Below are positions 6,997 through 15,188 of a DNA stretch of 18,786 bases, piece by piece (position 1 is the stretch's first letter; each line of letters starts with the position of its first letter). Below the pieces are notes generated by a model. It saw nothing but the letters and a program-made list of their open reading frames with translations, had not been told where the DNA came from and ran no database searches. The DNA is taken from the NCBI GenBank assembly GCA_964590495.1, contig CAZPWQ010000065.1, forward strand, positions 1 through 18,786, given 5' to 3'. Made by a program: the position numbers and the translations under genes. The stretch is from CAZPWQ01 sp964590495. Its GTDB lineage: Bacteria; Bacteroidota; Rhodothermia; Balneolales; Balneolaceae.

Positions 6997-7028
6997 CCTG
7001 TTCAGTGATATTAATAATCTGCCTGATC

Positions 7029-7064
7029 AGTAAGAAGTAAGGGATAAGTAATAAGTAATAAGAG
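7029..7064. repeat. Short imperfect AAGTAAT tandem repeat
   Basis: The 72-nt space between two convergent stop codons holds AGTAAGAAGTAAGGGATAAG followed by two exact AAGTAAT units. This is a low-complexity heptamer-like tract. It is adjacent to a small AGAGT/ACTCT hairpin (7061-7075) that overlaps the stop codon of the response regulator. No strong terminator is seen. Confidence 0.45.
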
Positions 7065-7068
7065 TGTA

Positions 7069-8421
7069 CTACTCTGAAAGACCCAGTCGTTCCATCTTGC
7101 GATACAAAGTTGAGGGATCGATTCCGAGCAATCGCGCTGCTTCTGTTTTATTACCTTCTGTACGTTTCAACACGCTTTGGATGTGATGCTTTTCAAAAGT
7201 CTGAACAGCATTATCCAGGGAAGAGGAATTAATGGTATAACCTTCCGATTTCTTTGAGATAGAACGGGGCAAATCATCGCCGGTAAGAAAATCATTATCA
7301 CTCAATAATACCGCCCGCTCAATAACATTCTCCAGTTCCCGAACCTGTCCCTTCCATTCATAAGCCATTAAAGCGCTCATCGTCTCGCTGGTAAACCCCT
7401 TTATATTTCGTTTCAGTTCTTTGTTGTATTTCTGCAAAAAATGATTTGCCAGCAAGGGGATATCGTCCTTGCGTTCCGACAATGGCGGCAGTGAAATTTC
7501 CACCACATTGAGACGGTAATACAGATCATCCCGGAAGTTGCCTTTATCCACTTCCTGCTCCAGATCTTTATTTGTCGCAGAAATGATACGGCTGTCAAAA
7601 CCAATCATTCGATTTGAACCAACCGGCTTCACTTCTCGCTCCTGTATCACCCGCAGCAGGTTTACCTGCAGGTTGAGCGGAATCTCAGCTACCTCGTCCA
7701 GAAAAACAGTACCGCCATCGGCTGATACAAAAATACCGTCTTTATCACTTGTTGCACCGGTAAAGGCACCTTTGGTATGACCAAACAGTTCCGACTCGAC
7801 CAGGTTCTCCGGTATAGCACCACAGTTTATGGCCAGAAAGGGCTTTTTGGAGCGTGGACTGTTTGAATGAATGGCACGTGCAACGAGTTCCTTACCTGTA
7901 CCGCTCGGTCCGGTGACAAGGACATTACTGTTGGCCTGGCTAACCCGCTCCACCATCCTGTACACTCTTTTCATAGCCTCGCTTTCGCCTATGATATGAT
8001 TAAAGTTGTATTCCTGGTCGATCTGCTCACGCAGGTACTTATTTTCCTGAACCAGCTTTTTATGCTCCAGTAAATTTTGAATGCGAATAATTACCTCATC
8101 AAAATCGATCGGTTTCAGGATATAGTCGGCCGCACCTTTTCGCAGAGCCTGAATCGCTGTCTCAACAGTAGCATGTGCCGTAATGATAATAGTCAGTGTT
8201 TCCGATGAATGCTGTAAGGCGTGCTCCAGGACATCGATCCCTGTAGCTTTCGGCATTTTAAGGTCCGAAATGATAATATCAAAGCTGGATTTATCTATAG
8301 CTTTTATCGCTTCCTCCCCATTTTTAACGGCTTTGCAATGATAACCTTCATCCTGCAGTACAATCGTCAGCGATTCCCTAATACCGGATTCATCGTCTGC
8401 AATAAGTATAGATCCGCTCAT
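7069..8421 (-). CDS. NtrC-family sigma54-dependent response regulator
   Basis: 450 residues with the full three-domain layout. Receiver 1-120: acidic pair Asp9/Asp10, phosphoacceptor Asp53, Lys103. AAA+ sigma54-interaction domain about 141-385: Walker A GPSGTGKE (171-178), sigma54-contact loop GAFTGA (218-223), Walker B GTVFLDEV (237-244), arginine-finger region FRDDLYYRLN (296-305). Fis-type helix-turn-helix at the C-terminus (NKTEAARLLGIDPSTLYRKM, 424-443). All residues needed for phosphorylation, ATP hydrolysis and open-complex formation are present. Its start codon overlaps the kinase stop (ATGA), with GAGGAG just upstream, so translation is coupled. The most economical target set is the four sigma54-type promoters with TTGCA-N4-TGCAA sites in this window; the operon itself shows neither motif. 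Confidence 0.95.
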   Translation of the reverse strand: MSGSILIADDESGIRESLTIVLQDEGYHCKAVKNGEEAIKAIDKSSFDIIISDLKMPKATGIDVLEHALQHSSETLTIIITAHATVETAIQALRKGAADYILKPIDFDEVIIRIQNLLEHKKLVQENKYLREQIDQEYNFNHIIGESEAMKRVYRMVERVSQANSNVLVTGPSGTGKELVARAIHSNSPRSKKPFLAINCGAIPENLVESELFGHTKGAFTGATSDKDGIFVSADGGTVFLDEVAEIPLNLQVNLLRVIQEREVKPVGSNRMIGFDSRIISATNKDLEQEVDKGNFRDDLYYRLNVVEISLPPLSERKDDIPLLANHFLQKYNKELKRNIKGFTSETMSALMAYEWKGQVRELENVIERAVLLSDNDFLTGDDLPRSISKKSEGYTINSSSLDNAVQTFEKHHIQSVLKRTEGNKTEAARLLGIDPSTLYRKMERLGLSE

Positions 8422-9734
8422 AGTTTCTCCTCAGTATCTGTTGGTAATTGAATAGTGAAAACAGCTCCCTCACCATATTCAGAATAAACATGAATTGAAC
8501 CTCCAAGTTTATTTATAATGCCATGGCTGACCGCCAGACCCAATCCTGTCCCTGTTCCTACTTCTTTGGTAGTGAAGAAAGGCTCAAAGATATGTGATAT
8601 ATGCTCGTCTTTAATCCCTTTGCCGATATCGGCCACTTTAAGTTCAATATGATTGTTCACCTGGTTTGTTGTTAATGTTACTTTCGGTTCCTCCACATCC
8701 TGCATAGCATCAACAGCATTCAGCAGCAAATTAACAAGAACCTGGTGAATTTGATCGGGGATACATTTTATTTTTGGCAAGTCAGCAGCGAGATCCAGTT
8801 CGAATTCAACATCCCGGCAACGGGCGTCGTGTTTTAATAAACCCACTGCTGAATTAATAATTTCATTTATCTGAGTAACTTCTACTTTTGAACTCGATGG
8901 ACGTGAAAAATCCACAAGATCACGAACAATTTTAGTTATTCGCTGGATATGCTCCCGTACCTTTATAAGCTGTTCCTGAATAAATGGATCATCGGTCTTA
9001 CGCTGACATAATTGTACAAGAGATGAAATAGCTGACAACGGATTGCCAACCTCATGCGCTACTCCGGCGGCCATATGACCCACGGTAGCCAGACGCTCTG
9101 ATTGCTGTATTTGCTCTTCTCTTAATTTAAGATCAGTTAAATCACGAAGAATTTGGGACCGACCTACGATTTCTTCCTTCTCATTCCGAATAAATGAGGT
9201 GGTAAGATTAACAAGCTTCTTTTCCCCATTTTTAGTCAGGCGTTCGGTTTCATAATTTTGAACATGACCCAGATACTGCATCCCAAAATCGATACATTCT
9301 ATTTCATGCAACTCAAGAAGTTCTGGAGGAATGATTTTACTAATTTCTTCTCCTATTATTTCATCCCGGTCCCAGCCCAACATCTCTTCCGCACCACGAT
9401 TCCATGAAGTAATAACTTGATCATTGTCCATTGAAATAATTGCGTCGGCGGAATGCTCAATAATATCCCGATAACGATGTTTGGTGGCTTCTAATTGATC
9501 TTCATAGTATTCACGGTAGTTGTAGACAGTCCATGCCGCCCATGTCACCAATGTGATTGATACCAGTATACCACGGCTGAAATAAAGCCATCTCAGAGAT
9601 TCCTGGGAAGTATCTCTGAATAACACTTCACGGATGATCTCGAATGCGCCAAAAAATACACCCAGTATTATTAGCGAAACAAACAGCAAATAACCAAGCC
9701 GCACATGCCGTAAAAAAAGTAGAATTTCCTTCAT
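8418..9734 (-). CDS. PAS-domain sensor histidine kinase (NtrB-like partner)
   Basis: 438 residues. Two transmembrane helices (about 13-32 and 53-71) enclose a short loop of roughly 20 residues, so there is no sizeable external sensor. A cytoplasmic PAS domain (about 85-200, ending with the PAC-like IVGRSQILRDLTDLK) is therefore the likely input. The transmitter has the H-box His227 (GHMAAGVAHEVGNPLSAI), N-box NLLLNAVDAM (335-344), G1 ADIGKGI (368-374), F-box FEPFFTTK (383-390) and G2 GTGTGLGLAVS (393-403). It overlaps the downstream regulator by four bases (ATGA), fixing the two as a pair. The upstream leader has AAGAAG before the ATG. The signal sensed is unknown; a membrane-linked redox or small-ligand cue would suit the PAS architecture and the copper-protein targets (inference). 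Confidence 0.93.
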   Translation of the reverse strand: MKEILLFLRHVRLGYLLFVSLIILGVFFGAFEIIREVLFRDTSQESLRWLYFSRGILVSITLVTWAAWTVYNYREYYEDQLEATKHRYRDIIEHSADAIISMDNDQVITSWNRGAEEMLGWDRDEIIGEEISKIIPPELLELHEIECIDFGMQYLGHVQNYETERLTKNGEKKLVNLTTSFIRNEKEEIVGRSQILRDLTDLKLREEQIQQSERLATVGHMAAGVAHEVGNPLSAISSLVQLCQRKTDDPFIQEQLIKVREHIQRITKIVRDLVDFSRPSSSKVEVTQINEIINSAVGLLKHDARCRDVEFELDLAADLPKIKCIPDQIHQVLVNLLLNAVDAMQDVEEPKVTLTTNQVNNHIELKVADIGKGIKDEHISHIFEPFFTTKEVGTGTGLGLAVSHGIINKLGGSIHVYSEYGEGAVFTIQLPTDTEEKL

Positions 9735-10066
9735 CTTCTTGCAGGATCCTGATTTGTGACTAAATAAAAGTAGTAATTATTTTCCCTAATCCACTACTGT
9801 TGGTATTTTTTAGACTAATATTTGCCCTTTTATTAAAATAGAATAGCTGCTATACCACAACTAAAAATAACTACAGCTGAAATATATCATTATAGTTTCA
9901 ATCAGTTTTGCAGATCAAAAAGATGACACTGATCTGCGATAAAAGAATTGCCGGGAAAATGTCTCGCGAGAACGTTCTTTTCGTTATAAAGACAATATCA
10001 GCCTCCAACCTGACCACAATCACAATTCACCAGCCCCTTGCTCACTATAACTCATTACTGTTTCTG
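9735..10066. other. Intergenic region with inverted repeat between dikinase and kinase genes
   Basis: No gene is seen. GCAGATCA (9910-9917) and TGATCTGC (9930-9937) form an 8-bp perfect inverted repeat with a 12-nt spacer; it has no T-tract and could be an operator or a weak hairpin. TCTCGCGAGA (9962-9971) is a 10-bp palindrome. The minus strand was scanned for GG-N10-GC and for TTGCA-N4-TGCAA and neither was found, so the kinase-regulator operon is probably transcribed by a housekeeping sigma factor. Confidence 0.45.
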
Positions 10067-12727
10067 CTACTTACTCATTTGATCTAACACTTCTGCCTTC
10101 AATCGAGCCTGAGCAGCGGCAAGCCTGGCTACCGGCACACGATACGGCGAGCAGGATACATAATTCAAACCGAGATTATAACAAAATGCAACACTGCTGG
10201 GGTCACCGCCGTGCTCTCCGCAAATGCCTATCTTAAGGTCTTTCTTTGCATTCCGTCCTTTCTCCACAGCCATCTCAACCAGCAAACCCACACCTTCCTG
10301 GTCGAGTACCTGGAAAGGATCATTTTTTAGTATTCCTTCATCCAGGTACAGCTCAAGAAACTTTCCGGCGTCGTCGCGGCTGTATCCAAAAGTCATCTGT
10401 GTGAGATCATTCGTTCCAAAAGAGAAAAATTCAGCCTCCGCCGCAATTTTATCAGCAACAAGTGCCGCACGTGGTATCTCTATCATCGTACCAACCTTAT
10501 ACTCGACTTGCCGGCCCTTTTCCCGGAATACTTTTTGGGCAACTTCATCCAGCACATGCCGCTCGTGGATAAACTCCTCCGCCGTCCCTACCAGCGGAAT
10601 CATTATTTCCGGAAGCACCACCAGTCCCTTTTCCTTTACGATTACAGCAGCCTCAAGAATAGCCCTGGCCTGCATTTCCGTAATCTCCGGATAGGTGATA
10701 CCGAGGCGACAGCCACGGTGACCCAGCATCGGGTTAAACTCGCTCAGCAATCGTATCTTTCGTTTCAATTCTTCTTTTTTATTATCCAGCTCCTCAGCCA
10801 GCGCTTCTATTTCCTCATCTTCATCGGGCAGGAATTCATGAAGCGGCGGATCCAGCAGCCTCACGGTTACCGGAAGTCCCTCCATCGCTTCGAAAATATC
10901 GACAAAATCCTTTCGCTGGTACGGCAGCAGGTTGGCAAGAGCGGCACGACGCTCACCTTCAGACTCTGAAATTATCATGCTCCTCATTGCCTTGATTCGT
11001 TCTTCCCCGAAAAACATATGTTCCGTACGGGCAAGGCCAATCCCCTGGGCCCCGTACTCACGCGCCCTGGCAGCGTCATCCGGCGTATCGGCATTGGTAC
11101 GAACCTCCATATCACGAAATTCATCCACCCACCGCATAAAAATCTTGAAATTTTCTCCGAACTTCGGGGCCTCGACTTCTTTTTTCCCTTTGATCACCGT
11201 TCCGTGGGCACCGTCGATGGATATCCAGTCACCGGCATGAATAGTAACATTTCCATTGGTGAACGACTGATTATCATAATCAATGATGATATCCCCACAA
11301 CCCGCTACACATGGCTTTCCCCAGCCGCGGGCAACTACAGCTGCATGACTGGTCATCCCTCCGCGGGAAGTAAGAATACCTTTAGCTGCCGACATACCGC
11401 CTACATCTTCGGGACTCGTTTCAATGCGCACCAGAATAACCGACTCACCTTTCTCATGCTCCTCTTCGGCTGTATCTGAATCAAATACTACCCTTCCTAC
11501 TGCAGCTCCAGGTGAGGCCGGAAGTCCCTTACCTATAATATCGTCTTCGTTGATATCTTCTTCGCTCAACTGTGGATGCAGAAGTTGATCCAGGTGATTC
11601 GGCTGTACCAGGTTAAGTACAGCTTTATCCTTGCCAAGGATACCTTCTTCCACCATATCAATAGCAATTTTGACAGCAGCCACACCGGTACGTTTCCCGG
11701 TACGGGTCTGCAGGATAAAAAGCTCACCCTGCTGTACGGTAAATTCAATATCCTGCATATCCTGATAATGCTTCTCAAGTTTACGCGTAATCTGCAAAAG
11801 CTCATCATAGGTGGACGACATCACCTCTTTCAACTCGTTTATATCCCGCGGTGTGCGGATACCCGCTACGACATCCTCTCCCTGTGCATTCACCAGGAAC
11901 TCACCATACAAATCATTCGTGCCGTCAGATGGATTTCGTGTAAAACATACTCCGGTAGCACAATCATCACCCATATTGCCATATACCATCGCCTGAACAT
12001 TTACAGCTGTGCCGGGCAGCCCGGTTATTTTATTGATCTTTCGATATTTGACCGCGCGCTTGCTGTTCCAGGATCCGAAAACGGCATTGATAGCAAAATG
12101 AAGCTGCTCGTTGGGGCTCTGGGGGAACATATCACCTGTATTTTTCCTGTATACGGCTTTGTAGCGGTCGACAAGTTCTTTTAAATCGCGCACTTCCAGT
12201 TCCGTATCCAGTTCCACCCTCTTATCATCTTTTTGTCTTTGGAGCGCTTCTTCAAATCTTTCGTGGGCAATACCCATTACGACACCGCCGAACATATCTA
12301 TAAACCGGCGGTAACAATCATAGGCGAAACGTTCATTGCCGGTCTTATCAGCCAAACCCTGAACAGACTGATCATTGAGGCCCAAGTTTAAAACGGTGTC
12401 CATCATTCCGGGCATAGAGATGGCAGCACCGGAACGAACAGAAACCAGAAGAGGGTTCGATGTTTTAACGAATTCAAGATCCATCAGATCTTCGATATAA
12501 TGAATACTCGCCTGAACCTGTTCTTCCAACCCTACCGGCCAGGTTTCATTATGCTTGTTGTAATAGTCACATACTTCTGCCGATATGGTGAAGCCCGGGG
12601 GAATGGGTAAACCAATGCTGCTCATTTCAGCAAGGTTCGCCCCCTTGCCACCCAATAAATTCTTCATTGAACGATCGCCTTCACCTTTACCTTCACCGAA
12701 ATTGTAAACATATTTTGTTGAATCCAT
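10067..12727 (-). CDS. ppdK: Pyruvate, phosphate dikinase
   Basis: 886 residues, the normal length of the family. It interconverts pyruvate, ATP and phosphate with phosphoenolpyruvate, AMP and pyrophosphate in the cytoplasm. The start at 12727 (MDSTKYVYNFGEG) is chosen because AGAGGA precedes it at proper distance and the family begins at this motif; an in-frame ATG at 12796 would add 23 unlikely residues. Visible parts are the N-terminal nucleotide-binding domain (KNLLGGKGANLAEM near the start, RSGAAISMPGMMDT, FTRNPSDG); the central phosphohistidine domain with GGMTSHAAVVARGWGKPCVAG (catalytic His461, regulatory-type Thr459); and the C-terminal PEP/pyruvate barrel with GLARTEHMF, RLLDPPLHEFLP, FGTNDLTQMTFGYSRDD and the active Cys836 in GICGEHGGD. 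It is divergent from the NirK-like gene, with no sigma54-type element on its own strand. Confidence 0.97.
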   Translation of the reverse strand: MDSTKYVYNFGEGKGEGDRSMKNLLGGKGANLAEMSSIGLPIPPGFTISAEVCDYYNKHNETWPVGLEEQVQASIHYIEDLMDLEFVKTSNPLLVSVRSGAAISMPGMMDTVLNLGLNDQSVQGLADKTGNERFAYDCYRRFIDMFGGVVMGIAHERFEEALQRQKDDKRVELDTELEVRDLKELVDRYKAVYRKNTGDMFPQSPNEQLHFAINAVFGSWNSKRAVKYRKINKITGLPGTAVNVQAMVYGNMGDDCATGVCFTRNPSDGTNDLYGEFLVNAQGEDVVAGIRTPRDINELKEVMSSTYDELLQITRKLEKHYQDMQDIEFTVQQGELFILQTRTGKRTGVAAVKIAIDMVEEGILGKDKAVLNLVQPNHLDQLLHPQLSEEDINEDDIIGKGLPASPGAAVGRVVFDSDTAEEEHEKGESVILVRIETSPEDVGGMSAAKGILTSRGGMTSHAAVVARGWGKPCVAGCGDIIIDYDNQSFTNGNVTIHAGDWISIDGAHGTVIKGKKEVEAPKFGENFKIFMRWVDEFRDMEVRTNADTPDDAARAREYGAQGIGLARTEHMFFGEERIKAMRSMIISESEGERRAALANLLPYQRKDFVDIFEAMEGLPVTVRLLDPPLHEFLPDEDEEIEALAEELDNKKEELKRKIRLLSEFNPMLGHRGCRLGITYPEITEMQARAILEAAVIVKEKGLVVLPEIMIPLVGTAEEFIHERHVLDEVAQKVFREKGRQVEYKVGTMIEIPRAALVADKIAAEAEFFSFGTNDLTQMTFGYSRDDAGKFLELYLDEGILKNDPFQVLDQEGVGLLVEMAVEKGRNAKKDLKIGICGEHGGDPSSVAFCYNLGLNYVSCSPYRVPVARLAAAQARLKAEVLDQMSK

Positions 12728-13054
12728 AACTTTTCCTCTATATGGTTTGGAAAATTTACGGGCGGCTTTTGATGCAGTAATTCCGGAAGTCGGCATTAAG
12801 TTTTTTGAGCTTGCCTTAATCGATTTCAGTCAGAATTCCGAAACCCTCTTCTTTAGTGCTTCTGTTACTTTTCTGATCGCGTCCTCAAATGACAGATCCA
12901 GGTTTTACTAAAATAGTAAGTTGCATGAATACTAATCTGACTACATTTCCGACTACATTACTTTTCACTTTTATAAACGCAAAACATTATACATAAGTTT
13001 AACTTCCACCTAAACAACCTGAAATTTAGTCCAGTGAAACCGGGGCTAAATTGT
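12728..13054. other. Upstream region of the dikinase, no gene
   Basis: 327 nt without a supported reading frame, between the divergent dikinase and NirK-like genes. I scanned it for a minus-strand GG-N10-GC element and found none. The activator-type palindromes serving the plus-strand gene begin at 13055. Confidence 0.5.
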
Positions 13055-13100
13055 TTGCAATTATGCAAGAAGGATATTTTGCATAATTGCACGACTGCAA
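13055..13100. promoter_or_regulatory. Three TTGCA-N4-TGCAA sites upstream of the NirK-like gene
   Basis: TTGCAATTATGCAA (13055-13068) is perfect. TTGCATAATTGCAC (13079-13092) has one end mismatch. It overlaps the perfect TTGCACGACTGCAA (13087-13100). Centres lie 24 and 32 bp from the first site, reproducing the 24-bp spacing at the barrel gene and the 32-bp spacing at the receiver/YceI cluster. They are about 135, 111 and 103 bp upstream of the -24 GG at 13196. The five TGCA cores start at 13056, 13064, 13080, 13088 and 13096, all in 8-bp steps. Confidence 0.75.
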
Positions 13101-13194
13101 CAGATAAAATTATTTTAAAAAATAAACAATTCTTCTTCTGCTTTAGAATCTCTCAGGGGCATTTACTATAATAAAATTCATTTCCGATAAAGAC

Positions 13195-13210
13195 CGGCAC
13201 GTACTTTGCC
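13195..13210 (+). promoter_or_regulatory. Sigma54-type promoter of the NirK-like gene
   Basis: CGGCACGTACTTTGCC matches the consensus GGCACG-N4-TTGC, with GG (13196-13197) and GC (13208-13209) 10 nt apart. It is the best sigma54 match in the window. Transcription would start near 13221, about 52 nt before the ATG at 13273. Confidence 0.82.
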
Positions 13211-13272
13211 ACTATAAGATTGTAAGCGATTAATTAAGACCTCGACGTCTTAAATCATATAAATCCAATACC

Positions 13273-14406
13273 ATGAAATTCTCAAAATTCACCTATACTC
13301 TTTTATTAGGATTCCTTTTTGCAGGCCTTACAAATCCGGCCTATAGCCAAACGGAAGAATACCAGATGGACGGAATGCTGTTCGGGATGCCGGAAGCTGA
13401 AGTATTTACCGAAGATTACAGCGGACCACCTGTTGTGGGTGAGTACGTAACGATGTTGCCAAATCTCAAACCGTTGGATTATGAAGGAAATAAGCATCAC
13501 AAAGTCCGCATCGATATCATTGTGCAGGAAATTGAAGTTGCTGATGGTGTAAGCTATCAGGCCTGGACCTTCGGAGGTGCGGTGCCCGGACCGGTACTTC
13601 ATGTAAAGGAAGGGGATCGCATCACCTTCGTCATGAAAAACCGTTCGGATGAGGAAGTTACCATTACCCAACCGACCAAAGAAGGAGCACCTTTTATGCA
13701 GCAGGTTGCCCAAAATAACTTCATGAAAGCAACTGCGGCATCGATGCCTATGCCTCACTCGATGGACTTTCATGCGGGAACGGTGGCAAAAGATGATAAA
13801 TGGAGAACTATTTCGCCGGGTGAATCCATCAGGTTTGACTGGGTTGCCAACTATCCCGGCTCCTATATCTACCATTGTGGAACGCCAAGCGTACTAATGC
13901 ATACCGCGATGGGGCAAAATGGTGTTGTAGTTGTTTCACCAAAAGACGGTTATCCCTCAAATCAGGATATTGATAGAGAATTTGTCATCGTGCAGTCGGA
14001 ATACTACCTGAAAAAAGGAACCGGCGAACTGTATCAATATGACTTTGAAGCTGCTCAAAATGTGAACCCATCGCACGTAGTATTTAACGGTCATCAGACA
14101 ATTCTGCATGATCAGCCTCTGGAAGCCAATGCCGGTGAGCGTATACGTCTTCACGTTTCAAACAACGGCCCCAGCGGAACCTCCAGCTTTCATGTGATCG
14201 GAGCTATTTTTGACCAGGTATGGATTGAAGGCCACCCCTACAACGAAATGCGCGGAATGCAGACGGTGCTTCTTGGAGCTTCCAGTTCAGTCACCATGGA
14301 TTTTATTGTTCCTGAAGAAGGTATATATATCCTGATCGATCACGAATTCGCCGATGCTGAAAAAGGTGCCACCGGAACTTTGAAAGCCGGACCACGCAAC
14401 AAGTAA
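13273..14406 (+). CDS. NirK-like two-domain multicopper protein (copper nitrite reductase family)
   Basis: 377 residues. A signal peptide is cleaved near AYSQ (residue 25). Two cupredoxin domains (about 75-225 and 235-375) are laid out as in trimeric copper nitrite reductases. By alignment to Alcaligenes faecalis NirK from memory, type-2 copper ligands are His167 (in PHSMDFHAGT), His201 and His357 (LIDHEF). Catalytic Asp165 and His307 (FHVIG) correspond to Asp98 and His255. Type-1 ligands are His162, Cys202 (YHCGTPS) and His210. The axial Met position (family HxxxGM) reads HTAMGQ, placing Gln215 there with Met213 two residues earlier. The second-shell His260 equivalent is Ile312. Nitrite reduction is possible but not secure; another copper redox activity is equally open. 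It has a sigma54-type promoter and is followed by a cupredoxin gene that could donate electrons. Confidence 0.85.
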   Translation: MKFSKFTYTLLLGFLFAGLTNPAYSQTEEYQMDGMLFGMPEAEVFTEDYSGPPVVGEYVTMLPNLKPLDYEGNKHHKVRIDIIVQEIEVADGVSYQAWTFGGAVPGPVLHVKEGDRITFVMKNRSDEEVTITQPTKEGAPFMQQVAQNNFMKATAASMPMPHSMDFHAGTVAKDDKWRTISPGESIRFDWVANYPGSYIYHCGTPSVLMHTAMGQNGVVVVSPKDGYPSNQDIDREFVIVQSEYYLKKGTGELYQYDFEAAQNVNPSHVVFNGHQTILHDQPLEANAGERIRLHVSNNGPSGTSSFHVIGAIFDQVWIEGHPYNEMRGMQTVLLGASSSVTMDFIVPEEGIYILIDHEFADAEKGATGTLKAGPRNK

Positions 14407-14591
14407 CTCCTGAAAATTTCCGGTACTGTGTTTTTAGATTCCCACGTGCCTATGGGATACACTGGAATTATAATATGGGTATCAGCTGTCACTGTTTACG
14501 GATTATCGGGAAGCACGAAAACTATTGAACACAAAACCACAACATTTTTTAAAACCAACAATACCAATAAATCCTAAAAAGAACCTTTATT

Positions 14592-15071
14592 ATGAAAACA
14601 CTGACCAAAATAACCCTGATGCTTTTACTTTTGTTTACTAGTGCTGAAATTTCATCCGCAATGGTAAAGGGCGATGACATCAGAACAATTGAAATTATCG
14701 GAACCGACAATATGAAGTTTGACGTAACTTCCATTGAAGCAGCCCCCGGTGAAGAAATTACGATAAAACTGACCACCAAAAGTAATATTCCCAAACAAGC
14801 CATGGCTCACAATGTAGTGGTACTGGATAAAGATGCAGATGTCGGTGCTTTTGCCAATGCATCTGCCCGTGCCCGGGACAATGATTATCTGGCGCCGGAT
14901 TATAAAGATGACATTGTTGCCGCTACCGGTCTTGCCGGCGGCGGTGAAACGGTGGAAGTAACCTTTACCGTTCCGGAAGAAACCGGCAATTATGAATATA
15001 TCTGCTCTTTCCCCGGCCACTATGGAGCGGGGATGAAGGGAGTTCTTACGGTTAAGAAACCGACAAGCTAA
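14592..15071 (+). CDS. Azurin/auracyanin-like soluble cupredoxin
   Basis: 159-residue blue-copper electron carrier of the periplasm. A cleavable signal peptide ends near ISSA (residue 23) with no lipobox, unlike its paralogue at 360. Type-1 copper ligands are His73 (AMAHNV), Cys138, His143 and Met148 in CSFPGHYGAGM; the Cys-X4-His-X4-Met spacing is that of auracyanin. It lies 185 nt downstream of the NirK-like gene on the same strand, with no sigma54-type element or strong terminator between them, so co-transcription and electron transfer to that enzyme are plausible but inferred. A clear terminator follows at 15098-15124. Confidence 0.92.
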   Translation: MKTLTKITLMLLLLFTSAEISSAMVKGDDIRTIEIIGTDNMKFDVTSIEAAPGEEITIKLTTKSNIPKQAMAHNVVVLDKDADVGAFANASARARDNDYLAPDYKDDIVAATGLAGGGETVEVTFTVPEETGNYEYICSFPGHYGAGMKGVLTVKKPTS

Positions 15072-15097
15072 TGCATATCAATAGTTAAAAATACAGA

Positions 15098-15124
15098 GAG
15101 CGGCTTCTTTTGGCCGCTCCTTTT
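15098..15124 (+). terminator. Rho-independent terminator after the cupredoxin
   Basis: GAGCGGC (15098-15104) pairs with GCCGCTC (15113-15119) around an 8-nt loop, followed by CTTTT. This GC-rich stem with a short T-tract closes the NirK-like/cupredoxin transcript and separates it from the convergent sulfur genes. Confidence 0.85.
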
Positions 15125-15188
15125 CTATATAAGGTTTGTCTCCATATTTAACTTAATGTCCAGTCATATCCTATTTATAAAAATCTGC

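Noticed and set aside
10224..12184. Several long open frames on the plus strand within the dikinase region (for example 10224-10694, 11018-11479, 11576-12184).
   Set aside because: They lie wholly antisense to a complete, motif-rich pyruvate phosphate dikinase and show no domain logic.
13306..13875. A 189-codon minus-strand frame opposite the NirK-like gene.
   Set aside because: It is antisense to the copper-ligand-bearing frame and has no recognisable features.
14407..14591. Possible separate sigma54 promoter for the second cupredoxin.
   Set aside because: No GG-N10-GC was found on the plus strand, and no palindromes are present.
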